Shown: piece after piece, positions 54,790-64,000 of the stretch | How the letters are laid out: each line of letters opens with the position of its first letter | Position numbering within the stretch: position 1 is the first letter of the stretch | Assembly: GCF_028372415.1 (NCBI RefSeq) | Contig: NC_092872.1 | Location: 266,439,008-266,503,007, forward strand | Source of the DNA: Notamacropus eugenii | Lineage: Eukaryota > Chordata > Mammalia > Diprotodontia > Macropodidae | Length of the DNA: 64,000 nucleotides | Direction: 5' to 3' | Notes under the pieces: model-generated | What the model saw: only the letters and a program-made list of their open reading frames with translations | Databases searched by the model: none | What the model was told of the DNA's origin: nothing | Translations under genes and position numbers: made by a program

Positions 54790-55054
54790 CAGCTATATGG
54801 ATACAGTATTTGGAGCTGGAAGACCAGAGTTCAAATCTCAGCTCTGCTGCTTGTGACCTGGGTGCCCAGCTATTTGTAAATTTTGAGCTGGAAGGGACCT
54901 TTGAGATCACCTAATCCAACTTCTTTATTTTGAGAGGCAACAATGGGCAAATGGAGAGTGAATAAGTCAAGAGGCATTTATTAATCAACCACCATGTGCC
55001 AGAGTAAAAGAGTCCATTCTTTGCCTCATTTCTTACCTTGCACTAATCACTAAA
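54790..55054. mobile_element. Sense MIR, antisense MIR and antisense L2-end scraps
   Basis: 54790-54860 (ggagctggaagaccagagtt, caaatctcagctctgctgct). 54880-54940 (gagctggaagggacctttga, gatcacctaatccaacttct). 54965-55000 (agaggcatttattaatcaac). Confidence 0.65.
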
Positions 55055-55305
55055 TGGACATTACTTCAGACAGACTGAGACCTGGGAAAGACCTTAGCTG
55101 AAAATGGCCAAGGTCTCCCACTGTATCAGGGACCATCTCCAGTCTTTCTGATCCATATCTGGCCACTGGACCCAGGTGACTCTGGAGGAGAGAGTAAGGC
55201 TGGTGACTTTGTACAGCCCTCCCTCACTTAAATTCAATTCACTTACAAGTCATGCCATCATCTTCCTGGCATCATGGTCCTCTTTGAGAATGAAGGACAA
55301 ACAAC
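55055..55305 (+). mobile_element. SINE sharing its 3' tail with the LINE at 63.4 kb
   Basis: gactgagacctgggaaagac, aaaatggccaaggtctccca, atctggccactggacccagg, gtaaggctggtgactttgta, agtcatgccatcatcttcct, ending tggtcctctttgagaatgaa then ggacaaacaac. I recognise it as a common marsupial SINE. The tail matches the LINE 3' end at 63436-63475 on the opposite strand. Confidence 0.8.
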
Positions 55306-56620
55306 TATGTGCCAGGCATTGTGTTAGGCACTGGGGGTAAGAAAAGGCAAAAGACAGTCTTTGCCTTTGAAGAGCTCAGTCTGCAGGGAGACAACATGCA
55401 ACAACTATGTGCAAACGATGGGGTGCATGGGGTATTCAGGGAGGATTGGCACCTCTGAGGCGAGGACTGCTCATTCACCTTTGGCATCCATCTCATTCAC
55501 CCAACTCTCACATGTGGGTCCAAGAAGCTTTGCATGTGCAGTGGCCTCACCCTGGTAAAACTGTCTTGGCAGGTGGTCTACACTAGGCTGAGGGTAATTG
55601 GTAGGCCTCAAACCTGTTGGTGAGTTAGGGGAATGTCTACCCCAACCATGTGACAACTTCCCCAGCAGAATAAATGGATAAGAACAATTTGTGCCAACAA
55701 CCATGAAGGTAGCTGAAGCAGGCACTGTGGGGAGCTTAGAACTTGTAAGGGCCTGGGGTCAGCCAGGGAAAATGCCCAGAGCTGAGAGTTGGAGTATCTT
55801 GTCTATGGAATAGCCAGGAAGCCAGTCACTGAGTCAGTTATAGTGGAGGGTGTAAGATGACCAGAAAGGTAGGAGGGGGGCGGATAACAAATTCAATTCA
55901 ATAAACATTTATTAAGCACCTACTATGGACCAGGCACTGTGTTAACGAAGGGCTTTGAATGCCAAAAAAAAGTGCTTTTGTATTTGGTCTTGGAGGTGAT
56001 GGGGAGCCCCTGGAGTTGATTGAATGGGGAGGGGGCACTTAACATTGTTGGACTTGTGCTTTAGGAAGCTCACTTTGATAGCTGATAGGAGGATGAACTG
56101 GAGAGCTGTGAGGGATGAACTTTGAAGCATAGAGATTTACCAGCAGCTCCTTCAATAGTCCAAGTAAGTATGAGGTGTGCTTAGCACAATCAATGCCTGC
56201 CACATAGTAGGTGCTTAATTGGCTCACTATGAAATGAGTTTATGAGTGGACTGACTATGGGCTGAGGCCTTCCCAGGATTGTGGTAAAGTAAGAGAAGAT
56301 AAGGGGGCAGATACAAAAAACTATGTAGGTAAAATCAATAGGACTTGCCAAGAGGTTGGATATAGGAGGTGAGAGAGAATGGAGTATCAAGGATGACACA
56401 AGATTGGGTGACTGAGTTACCAGAAGGATAATGGTACTCTCCAGACTAACAGGGAAGTTTGGAAGAGGGGAAGTTTGAGGGGAATAGATAATGAGCTCAG
56501 TTTTGGGCATGTTGAGTTAAAAATGTCTAGGGGATAGAGATGTGTGATTCTGAAGTTTAGGAGAGAAGATAGAGCTGAAAGAGTAGGTCTGGAAATCAAC
56601 ATAGAGATGATGAGGGAATC
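55306..56620 (-). mobile_element. L2 LINE, antisense, about 1.3 kb
   Basis: The longest L2 here: tatgtgccaggcattgtgtt, aaaggcaaaagacagtcttt, gggaaaatgcccagagctga, aagccagtcactgagtcagt, gaagggctttgaatgccaaa, gctttaggaagctcactttg, ctccttcaatagtccaagta, tgccaagaggttggatatag, gagtatcaaggatgacacaa, ggaagtttgaggggaataga. A separate L2 3' end is inserted at about 55890-55945 (caataaacatttattaagca), with another 3'-end scrap at about 56190-56225. Its minus-strand frames (up to 106 aa) are broken L2 ORF2. Confidence 0.88.
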
Positions 56621-56769
56621 CCTCATGAGGGATGCTGCTGAGATAACCAAGTAAAATAGCATAGACGGAGAAGAAAGAATGCCTGAGACTGACCCTTGTG
56701 GGGGCACCCATCATGCATGATCTTGACATGCATGGAGACTGAAGACATTATCACAATCACTATCACTGG

Positions 56770-57070
56770 GCCACTATTGGAAATCATCATCAAAGATGAC
56801 ATTTCTATAGCCGTTTCAGGTTTACAAAGCACTCTCTGTGCATTATAAGCCTCCTAATGATTCTCTGGTATAGTCTTATAGGAGCATAGTGTTCAAGCCA
56901 GAAGGGACTCCCAGGGGTATCTGGCCCAATCCTGTCACTTCATAGACAATGAAGCTAAGCACCAGAGATGGGAAGAGACTTGTCCAAAGTTACACAAAGT
57001 AATGAGTGGCAGAATCAGGATTTTAACCCACACTCTCTGATCTAGTCCTCTTTTCTGTGTTCCACTCTGC
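56770..57070 (-). mobile_element. Antisense MIR-like SINEs
   Basis: 56805-56880 (ttacaaagcactctctgtgc) and 56885-57065 (agccagaagggactcccagg, gaagctaagcaccagagatg, tccactctgccactgttatt). Confidence 0.75.
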
Positions 57071-57104
57071 CACTGTTATTCCATATTATAGAGGTTGAAA
57101 TTTC

Positions 57105-57420
57105 TTCGTAGGATCACTGAATTAGAGCAGAAAGGGATCCTAGAGGTCATCTCACTCAACCCTTTTATTTTACAGATGAAGACACTGAGGCCCTGAGAAG
57201 TAAAGTGATTCATCCAAGTTAGTAAGAGACAGAGCTAGGATGTGAAACCAGGTCCTTTGACTCTGAAGCCAGTGCTTTTTCCATTTCAGTGCAGTGCCCA
57301 CCTCCCCACCAAGGGACTTGTCGAGTTGTACAGCTAGTAAGTATCTGAGGGGGGATTTGAACTGAGGGCAACCTTGCTCCAAGTTTGGTGCTTTCCTCAC
57401 TCTTAAGTTCAGTCTCAGAG
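57105..57420 (-). mobile_element. Antisense MIR-like SINEs, two
   Basis: 57110-57295 (agaaagggatcctagaggtc, ttttacagatgaagacactg, ctctgaagccagtgcttttt) and 57305-57400 (cagctagtaagtatctgagg, ggatttgaactgagggcaac). Confidence 0.8.
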
Positions 57421-57429
57421 TTAACAATC

Positions 57430-58030
57430 AACGCTTTCTGAGAGTTTAGATAGGGTGAGGTGGGTAGAGTAAACCCTTTCTCTCTCACTTGACTACAGCC
57501 AGGGCAGGAGAAATCTCCAGAAGGTCATAGACGGAAGTGGCAGCTTTCTGTTTTTTGGAGTAGAACCCACCCCCGTGATGGTGAGTTATGAGGTCTAGTC
57601 TGGGGAGACAGTTTTCTGTTCGTTAATGAAGAAGGTTGCCCTTGATTCAAAACTTACTTTTCGCTTGGGAAAGGTGGTAATCACCTCTGTCGCCTGTTAG
57701 TGCTGGCAAAACTCAGAAAGTAGGTCAGATAAAACAGTACCCCCTACTCAGAGGAGTGGCTGAGCAGCAGCTGGTACCCTTGCATGAAAGAACATGACCA
57801 GGAAAACATGACCTGATCAGACGTGACAAACAAGGAAGATAAGGGGTTTAAGACACAGGTCTGCCGGGGTTTGTCTCTTGACTTTGTGCTCTCCCCTCCT
57901 GATTGAGAAAGAACACTTGAGCTGCCGGCTTCTCCTTCCATCCTCTTCTTTTCTCTGGTGGTCTGACGAGTGCTTTTCTTAGGTGATCTCAGAGGAAGCT
58001 GGACTAGATCTAGGATAAGTATTGGTTGTT
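57430..58030. other. Unique segment, possible LTR
   Basis: Non-SINE, non-LINE sequence whose right half (ataaggggtttaagacacag, gccggggtttgtctcttgac, gggcttctccttccatcctc-like) resembles a retroviral LTR R/U5 in composition. I found no convincing TG/CA ends or target duplication, so the call is weak. Confidence 0.25.
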
Positions 58031-58084
58031 AGTTTCTGTGAGGGAGGCAGAATGGTACAGTGGGAAAAGCATTGGCCATGGTGG

Positions 58085-58330
58085 CTAGAGGATAGCTAGA
58101 TGACACAGTGGATTGAGTGCTGGTCCTAGAGTCAGGAAGATCTGACAGGTTCAAATTCAACCTCACACACTTACTAGATGTGTGACCGTGGACTAGTCAT
58201 TTCACCCTGTTTACCTCAATTTCCTTATCTGTGAGCTGGAAAAGGAAATGGTAAACTACTTCAGTATCTTTGCCAAGAAAACTCCAAATGGGTCATGAAG
58301 AGTCAGACATGACTAATTAACAACAACAAA
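58085..58330 (+). mobile_element. tRNA-derived SINE with RTE-type tail
   Basis: Near complete: agctagatgacacagtggat, gtcctagagtcaggaagatc, actagatgtgtgaccgtgga, gctggaaaaggaaatggtaa, tgccaagaaaactccaaatg, agagtcagacatgactaatt. A MIR/SINE start (gcagaatggtacagtgggaa) precedes it at 58045. Confidence 0.9.
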
Positions 58331-58339
58331 ATAGTATCT

Positions 58340-58475
58340 AGAGGATTTGACTTCAAATCCTGCCTCTTATCTTGTATGACATCAGGGAAATCAACTTCAT
58401 GTTTCTGTGTCTGTTTCCCTTCCGTAAAATATAGAGGTTAGACCATATGGCCTCAGAGGTCACTTTTAGCTCTAG
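58340..58475 (+). mobile_element. MIR-like SINE
   Basis: tgacttcaaatcctgcctct, gtctgtttcccttccgtaaa, ggtcacttttagctctagat. Confidence 0.65.
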
Positions 58476-58749
58476 ATAAGGAATAACTGTGTGCCATACA
58501 TTTTTAATACTATTAATCAGGGTGAGGATTCTTTTTTTTAAAATTAAAAACAATGTCAAGCCAATGCAAACAGCCCAACCTCCTAGTTAACTACTAACTC
58601 CTCAGTTAACTACTAACCACTATCATTTTTTTCCTTAAGAGCACGTAAGGAAATGACTTATTTCCCCAACACCTCAAAAAAAAATCATACTCCTAGTCTT
58701 GAAATATTTGATGAATGTATTCTAGCATGATACCTCTTTTGGAGATAGG
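58476..58749. other. Unassigned sequence
   Basis: Contains a local duplication of agttaactactaac near 58583-58617. Confidence 0.35.
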
Positions 58750-58752
58750 AGA

Positions 58753-58905
58753 GATTACCCAGCCTCAGTAGTACTGGGTCATGCTTGCCCCTCCTGAAAG
58801 TAAAGTCCTACTTTTACCTTTTCCTTTATACTGAATCAGGACAGATCTCGTATCACATCCATCCATGCCACCCAAAAGTTTAGACAACCAACACACGCAG
58901 AGGTT
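58753..58905 (+). repeat. Unassigned repeat pair, copy 1
   Basis: Blocks agcctcagtagtactg, tgcttgcccctcc, ccttttccttta, atcaggacagatctcgta, atgccacccaaaa and tttagacaaccaac recur in the same order and strand at 60705-60895. Confidence 0.6.
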
Positions 58906-59144
58906 AACTACAGTATCTACATGTGAGCAAATTTCAAAGTATGAAGTATCATAATCTTCATTTCAGTCACTTCTTCTGAGACCCTGGCAAAAGTCTTCGT
59001 CTATTCACTCTCATCTACTTACCCACTTTTTATCATAGTTAGGGCGCCTACCATTCCTTCAGGCAGCCTTATTATTTTATTTTTATTTTGCATTATTTCG
59101 TTGAAGTCTTTCTAGCTTTCTTTATACTCTATGTTCTTTAGTCA
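58906..59144. other. Unassigned sequence
   Basis: Nothing recognised. Confidence 0.3.
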
Positions 59145-59425
59145 GATAATTACTATGTATTTATTAAGCACCTATTATATGCCAGATACTATGCTAAGCA
59201 CTGGACACACTTTCTGGTCTCAATTATATTATAGCATTTCATTACATTAATGTACCCCAATATATTTAACCATTTAGCCATTCTTCTATTTTTAGACTTT
59301 AAGTTCTTTGCAATTAAACACAATGCTGCTATAAAAATCAGATAGCTCTTTTTAAAAAATGTAGCTCTCCCCTCTGGGTCATTTCCTATCTTGCACTTGC
59401 ATTTGGAGATTGGGTCCCCAGAGAA
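59145..59425 (-). mobile_element. Antisense L2 end joined to antisense L1 3' fragment
   Basis: L2 end 59150-59210 (tttattaagcacctattata, gccagatactatgctaagca). L1 59215-59425 (tagcatttcattacattaat, gtaccccaatatatttaacc, aacacaatgctgctataaaa). Confidence 0.75.
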
Positions 59426-59429
59426 CATA

Positions 59430-59635
59430 TGGTACAGTGGAAAGTTTACTTTCTCTGTAATCAGAGAACCTGGTTCCCACCTACCTTCCTGTCTTTGCTA
59501 CTTGTGTGACCTGGAACAAATCATTTAGTGTCTCTAGACCTTAATTTCCTCATCTATAAAACAGAGGTTTGATATAGATGATCTCCAAGGTCTTTTCCAA
59601 TTCTAAGTCAGCGATCCTATGAAAGATTCTCTGGT
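59430..59635 (+). mobile_element. MIR-like SINE
   Basis: ggtacagtggaaagtttact, acttgtgtgacctggaacaa, cttaatttcctcatctataa, gatgatctccaaggtctttt. Confidence 0.8.
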
Positions 59636-59639
59636 GTTT

Positions 59640-59800
59640 TTATCATAAGCAATAGACTTGAAGCTGTGTATCTCCTACATAGAGTGTAAGTTCTTTGTTA
59701 GTGGGTTTTGTTTTTGAACCCCCAGCATCCAGCACAACACCTGGCACACAACAGGTGATTAGTGAATGTCTGTTGATTGCTTGATTGACAAGTTTTCCTT
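59640..59800 (+). mobile_element. L2 LINE 3' end
   Basis: gagtgtaagttctttgttag, caacacctggcacacaacag, tgaatgtctgttgattgctt. Confidence 0.75.
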
Positions 59801-59939
59801 TGCTCTCTGGGTCCCCTGCAATTGGGATATTTTCTGTGTCATGGTTCACACCATCACTGGCAGATGTTACAAGCACAGGCTTCTGTATCAGGGAGCGACT
59901 TGGGATCACTGGAAATGGTGGGTGTTTTCTGAAATGAAA

Positions 59940-60060
59940 GGGAAGGGAACAAAAGTTATTTAGCGCCTACTATGTGCTAAATAGGCACTCTGCTAAGTGT
60001 TTTACAAGTATTATCCCATTTGATAGTTTAAGATCACAAATGAGATCTAGCTGGCTTTCC
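59940..60060 (-). mobile_element. MIR-like SINE 3' part, antisense
   Basis: gttatttagcgcctactatg, ctctgctaagtgttttacaa, gtattatcccatttgatagt. Confidence 0.7.
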
Positions 60061-60169
60061 TGCTCCTGCTCAATTCTGGGTGATAACTCTTAACAAAAAT
60101 GAGGAGGGAAAGAGTAGCCTTGTGGTTTTGTGGACTGCTAGGTTCTTCTGAGACAGAAAACATGGTTGA

Positions 60170-60525
60170 CTTGTTGATTTAATAAATTTAACACTTCGTG
60201 GCTTTTTGATAGCTGGGGACACCGAAGGGGCTGATGGGTCTAATCAAGTTAGCTTAATGTTAATTCTGGTATATGTCAATAAATAATGAACTCATCATTC
60301 TGACCAAACTGTTCCCAAACTGATTAAAAGGAAATCACCCCTGACCCTGTTCGATCCTTTAGGAATGCAGCAGAGTTTACCGGGGAAAAAACAATTATGT
60401 CTTCAATGTCACCATAATCAATCAGGTCAGTAATTGGCTTTAAAATAAGTCTAAACTTGTGTTTCTCTAGGAGACTTAAATTATTACTAGTCTATTAATG
60501 TAATGAGCATTGACTGGACTAAGGA
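60170..60525. other. Unique segment, candidate conserved non-coding element
   Basis: No repeat signature, with many homeodomain-like words: agcttaatgttaattctggt near 60250, aaacaattatgtc near 60388, accataatcaatcagg near 60411, gtaattggc near 60431, and attattactagtctattaatgtaat split over 60480-60504. Inferred only. Confidence 0.35.
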
Positions 60526-60704
60526 GGCAGCATGGGAAAAATGGATCCAATGCTGGGTTGGGAATCAGGAAAAGAGGAATTAGAATCTTATTTCTGATAC
60601 TTGGGATCATGGAGATTTCTAGGATCTAAGAGGTCATTTAATCCATGCCCCCTCATTTTGCAGAAGAGAAAACTGAAGCCCAGAGAGGGGAGGTGAAATT
60701 ATCT
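60526..60704. mobile_element. MIR-like SINE scraps, both strands
   Basis: 60530-60600 sense (ggattgaatcaggaaaagag-like start of tRNA-derived part). 60605-60700 antisense (ggtcatttaatccatgcccc, tttgcagaagagaaaactga). Confidence 0.6.
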
Positions 60705-60895
60705 AGCCTCAGTAGTTCTGAAATGTGCTTGCCCCTCCCAACTAGGCTACTAACAATACAATTATGCTTTCCTTTTCCTTCTTTCCAGAGTCAGGCCAGA
60801 CCTCATAAAATATCTATCCAGGCCACCCAATATACATACGTACATATATATGCATCTATAGACACACATATATATTTAGACAACCAGCTCATCCA
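60705..60895 (+). repeat. Unassigned repeat pair, copy 2
   Basis: Same blocks as 58753-58905: agcctcagtagttctg, tgcttgcccctcc, ccttttcctt, agtcaggccagacctca, aggccacccaat and tttagacaaccag. A CA/TA microsatellite (60830-60875) is inserted before the last block. Confidence 0.6.
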
Positions 60896-61269
60896 CAAGT
60901 AATGAGTAGCAGAGTCAGGGCTTAAACTCAGATTCTCGGGCTCCAAATGTACTATATTTTCTTGCAACACTACTTTACTTAATGGGTGCTCCATAGAATA
61001 GCCCAGAGTCCCATCTTGAGTTGTTTCATTCTCAGGATGAAGGATGGGCCATATGTAATTTCATACTCAAATTCTTGAGTAGCTGTGATTGTATCTACTT
61101 GGATGATTCTTCCATCAAATGCTTGTTTAGTGTCACGAGGGTCATCTTCAGTTTCTTTGGACAGCAGGAGGATTCCAATGAAGCGTATAACCATCCACTA
61201 GATATTCTCGTCCCTCACTTTTACCATATGACCTTTTGATCTTTTTACCATATGATCTTTTTCAATCTT
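60896..61269. other. Mostly unassigned sequence
   Basis: 60900-60950 is an antisense MIR scrap (agtagcagagtcagggctta). A short local duplication tttaccatatgacctttt / tttttaccatatgatctttt lies at about 61220-61260. Confidence 0.4.
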
Positions 61270-62245
61270 ACATTTCTTAGATCACACCAATAGAGAATAA
61301 CATCTTTGAGGGCAGGAATTTTAGAGAAAAATAGCCTTTTTATTCCCAGTACTGAATACTGTGCCTCACTTATATAAATCAGATGTTGAATAGATGCTTC
61401 CTTGATTACCCAGTCCTTTGCTACAATGATTAATTCCTTATCTGTTACTTGTTACAGCCTGCTCACATTCTCCATGAGCCTTGCCATTGCCCTTAGCGGG
61501 TTACTCCTTTCCATTTCTTTAGAGGCTGCAATGATCGCTGTCTTGAAGAAATCAAATGACACTGGTAGAATGCTGGTATTCAAAAACTGGGCCTTTCACA
61601 CTATCTCTTCATCTGAGAGTACTCTGACCAGCCAAGGGTGGTGGAATAATATGAAAATTTTGCATATTTCTTTAAACTTTTCAAAGGGCTTTGCATATAT
61701 CATCTCATTTTGATCTTCACGGCACCCCTGTGAGATAGGCATGAAGTACTATTATCCCCATTTAACAGATGAGTACAGTTCTGAAAATATCACCCTCCTA
61801 CTCGATAAACACCTACTACATTCAGGATCAAATATTTATTTGATGATATTTGTCATTTAAATCCCTTTACAACTTGGCCCCTACTTCCTTTTCCGTCCGC
61901 TTACTCCTTATTCCCTTCATGAACCCTTCCATGGATCTAAGTACACTGGCCTACTTGCTATTCCCAATAAACAACACTCCATCTCTGGACTCCACACCTT
62001 TGCAGTGGCTGTGTTCCATGTTTGGAATGCTCTTTCTACTCACCTGTGCTTTCTGTCTTCCTTCAAAACTCGACTCAGTGGAAGGCTTTCCCAACACTGG
62101 CACCCATCACCCCAGCCCCAACCCCACAACCTTGCCTCTGAGAAAACCTTTTATCTCCCCAGTATGGATCTTGTATATGAATAGTTATTTAACTGTTGTC
62201 TTCCCCCTTAGAGTATAAGCTCCTTAAGGGTAGGGACTATTTTTT
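61270..62245 (+). mobile_element. L2 LINE 3' region, with antisense MIR insert
   Basis: 61285-61400 is an L2 end (gaataacatctttgagggca). 61690-61790 is an antisense MIR scrap (cctgtgagataggcatgaag, catttaacagatgagtacag). 61850-62245 is sense L2 (aatccctttacaacttggcc, acacctttgcagtggctgtg, gagtataagctccttaaggg). The 122 aa frame at 61850-62218 is L2-derived. Confidence 0.75.
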
Positions 62246-62490
62246 TGCATTGGGGATACAAGGAAAGGAGGATGATTTCAGAACGATGCTGTTGGACAAT
62301 CACTTTGGCAAACAAGAGGAGGATGGATGGGAATGGAAAGAGACTTAAGGGGAGGGGACTAAATAGAGGTTTATTGCTCCAGGAGAGAAGTAATGGACCT
62401 GTGTGAGAAGAGAAAAGGGGACGGATAGAGAAGATGTTGGAAATGTAAAAATGAGAAGTTTTGATTGATCATGGTCTGTGAGAGAAAGTG
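62246..62490 (-). mobile_element. L2 LINE fragment, antisense
   Basis: caatcactttggcaaacaag, gaggatggatgggaatggaa, gtttattgctccaggagaga resemble diverged antisense L2. Confidence 0.5.
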
Positions 62491-62504
62491 GGGAGTCCAT
62501 CCAC

Positions 62505-62745
62505 TCAACAAGTGCTAGGTGGTACAGTGGATAGAGTGCTAGGCCTAGAGTCAGGAAGATCTGAGTTCAGATCTAGCCTCAGACACTTACTCTGTGGCCC
62601 AGGACAAGTCACTTCACCCTACTGGCCTTAGGTTCCTCAGCTGGAGAAGGAAATGACGAACCATTCAGTATCTTTGCCAAGAAAATCCCAAATGGGATCA
62701 CAAAGAGTCAGACATGATTGAAATGACCAAACAACCACCACCTGT
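62505..62745 (+). mobile_element. tRNA-derived SINE with RTE-type tail
   Basis: Near complete: aggtggtacagtggatagag, gcctagagtcaggaagatct, cactctgtggcccaggacaa-like tRNA part, gctggagaaggaaatgacga, ttgccaagaaaatcccaaat, agagtcagacatgattgaaa. Confidence 0.92.
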
Positions 62746-62766
62746 GTACAGAGAGCACTCTGGCAG

Positions 62767-62770
<4 letters not shown>

Positions 62771-62839
<69 letters not shown>

Positions 62840-62868
62840 CACAGACACACAGACACACAGACAGACAA
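62771..62868. repeat. (AG)n followed by (ACAG)/(ACAC)n microsatellite
   Basis: About 29 AG units, then acagacagacacacagacac variants. The Glu/Arg and Ser/Leu frames crossing it are artefacts. Confidence 0.98.
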
Positions 62869-63034
62869 AACTATGACACATTCCCTGCCTTGTGGAACTT
62901 ACAGTTGTGTTCCTTGCAAAAGCTCCTTCAGACAAGAAGAGATTTCAGCATGTTCTCTAGTTCGGACTGGGTGGTCTTGGGTAAGTTTATAACCCTTTGG
63001 TGCTTTCAGGCTTCTAAAACTGTGAAATTGCTAA
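62869..63034. other. Unassigned sequence
   Basis: acattccctgccttgtggaa is probably an antisense L2-end scrap. Confidence 0.35.
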
Positions 63035-63300
63035 GTAAAGGGACAAACAATTATTCAGCCACTTCTATGTGCCAGTCCCTTCGTTAAGGACTTTACAAAT
63101 ATTATCTCATTTGATCCTCACAATAATCCTGGGAGGTAGGGGCTATTATTATCCCCATTTTACAGTTGAGGAAACTGAGGCAATCAGGATTAAGTGACTT
63201 ACCCAGGGTCACACAGCTAGTAAGTGTCTGAGGCCAGACTTCAACTTAGGTCTTCCTAACTCCGGACCTGGTACTCTCTATGTACTACAACATGGAGAAC
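63035..63300 (-). mobile_element. MIR-like SINE, antisense, near full length
   Basis: Well preserved: ttcagccacttctatgtgcc, aatattatctcatttgatcc, gggaggtaggggctattatt, gttgaggaaactgaggcaat, gggtcacacagctagtaagt, taactccggacctggtactc. Confidence 0.88.
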
Positions 63301-63429
63301 AACATGGGTTGTTCCTTACACCAATGGAAATCACAGGTCTAGCCTAAAATAAACAAACAAATAAAAGACATAAAGAGCATAAATGTTACAAAATTTTTTT
63401 TAAAAACCATACATTGGTTAATTGTTAAG

Positions 63430-64000
63430 TGATATGTTGGTTGGTTGTTGTCCTTCATCTTCAAAGAGGACCAAAATGACATCACCACGATAAAGTGAAA
63501 TTTCAGTGTGTCTGACTGTGACTGATCAGACCAATACCAGCTCGGAATGCTCTACCACAAGTTGGGCACAGATAGTCCATTTGAATGTTTGGAGTGAATA
63601 TTCCCAATTTGCGCATCATGTGTTTACTTTGTGCTGTCTCAATTCTGCTTTGCTCAAAGAGCACAGCGCCTTTTCTTATGTGGGCATGCCATGCTGAATG
63701 GTCCTGTGCCAGTGTCTCCCATGTTGCACAGTCAAATCCAAAGTTCTTGAGAGAGACCTTGAGAGTGTCCATGTATCTTTTCTTCTGGCCACCATATGAT
63801 CGTCTGCCTCATGCAAGTTCTCCATAAAATAGTCTTTTTGGCAAGCGTACATTTTGCATTCGAACAATGTGACCAGCCCTTTGGAGTTGTGCTCTCTGAG
63901 GCATAGTTTGAATACTTGGCAGTTCAGCTTGAACAAGAACTTCAGTGTCTGGTACCTTATCTTGCCAGGTGATCCTCAGAATCTTTTTTTTTTTTAATTT
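63430..64000 (-). mobile_element. Non-LTR retrotransposon, ORF2 C-terminus and 3' end
   Basis: Read on the minus strand, 63985-63503 gives the typical end of a vertebrate endonuclease/reverse-transcriptase protein: LPSIQTMPQRAQLQRAGHI, VRMQNVRLPKRLFYGELA, a stop, then SYGGQKKRYMDTLKVSL and a C2H2 zinc finger (C-x2-C-x12-H-x3-H) at the C-terminus. The last frame is open from 63772 to 63503. The 3' end (63475-63436) carries tggtcctctttgaagatgaa, the same tail as the SINE at 55 kb. The element continues beyond the window. I am unsure of the clade (RTE- or CR1/L2-like). It is broken by at least one frame-stopping codon and is not a gene. Confidence 0.82.

Noticed and set aside
61850..62218. 122-codon plus-strand frame as a gene
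   Set aside because: The nucleotide sequence follows the sense L2 3' region, so this is a decayed L2 ORF2 segment.
62637..62992. Glu/Arg and Ser/Leu repeat frames on both strands
   Set aside because: Products of the AG/ACAG microsatellite and the adjoining SINE.

Overview
This window reads as vertebrate, specifically marsupial (metatherian), nuclear DNA. It is interspersed-repeat sequence throughout and I could identify no intact protein-coding gene. The marsupial call rests on the repeat mixture: many tRNA-derived SINEs whose 3' part reads aaatgagctggagaaggaa ... ccaagaaaa ... gactgaacaacaac (an RTE/BovB-type tail), abundant MIR-like CORE-SINEs on both strands, many L2 and L3/CR1 LINE fragments, and L1 3' ends of the type known from marsupials. 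I cannot resolve the species. The window looks intergenic or deep intronic. I saw no exon with supporting splice sites, no CpG-island promoter and no intact ncRNA gene. All strand, family and boundary calls are by eye against remembered consensus sequences, so most boundaries are good to about 10-40 bases.

Layout. 1-10 kb: L2, L3/CR1 and MIR fragments with two RTE-tailed SINEs. 10-16 kb: a unique segment, a ~390 bp TTCC pyrimidine tract, L2/MIR pieces and a CCCTT tract. 16.5-21.6 kb: L1 and L2 pieces and a nested structure in which a processed OCIAD1 pseudogene with a perfect 16-bp target duplication lies inside a probable solo LTR, which itself splits an L1-like block. 21.6-30 kb: MIRs, a ~21-22 bp minisatellite and an L1 3' region split by a MIR and an L2. 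30.5-31 kb: unique AT-rich sequence with four TAAT-containing units at 54-58 bp spacing, the best candidate regulatory element. 31-42 kb: L2, L1 3' ends, L3 and SINEs. 42.4-46.2 kb: a long degenerate minus-strand L1 carrying an inserted L2 and a 5-bp microsatellite. 46-52 kb: antisense L2, MIRs and GATA/ATCC repeats. 52.8-53.1 kb: a diverged 7SL (SRP) RNA pseudogene on the minus strand. 54-64 kb: CA and AG repeats, a SINE, a long antisense L2, more MIRs, and at the right edge the 3' end of a non-LTR retrotransposon whose tail matches the SINE at 55 kb.

No genes work together here. The interest is in retroposition history (nested insertions, L2 inside L1, a SINE and LINE with a common tail), two RNA-derived pseudogenes, two small unassigned repeat families found by comparing the window with itself, and three or four unique segments that could be conserved non-coding elements. 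I saw no novel enzymatic or defence system.
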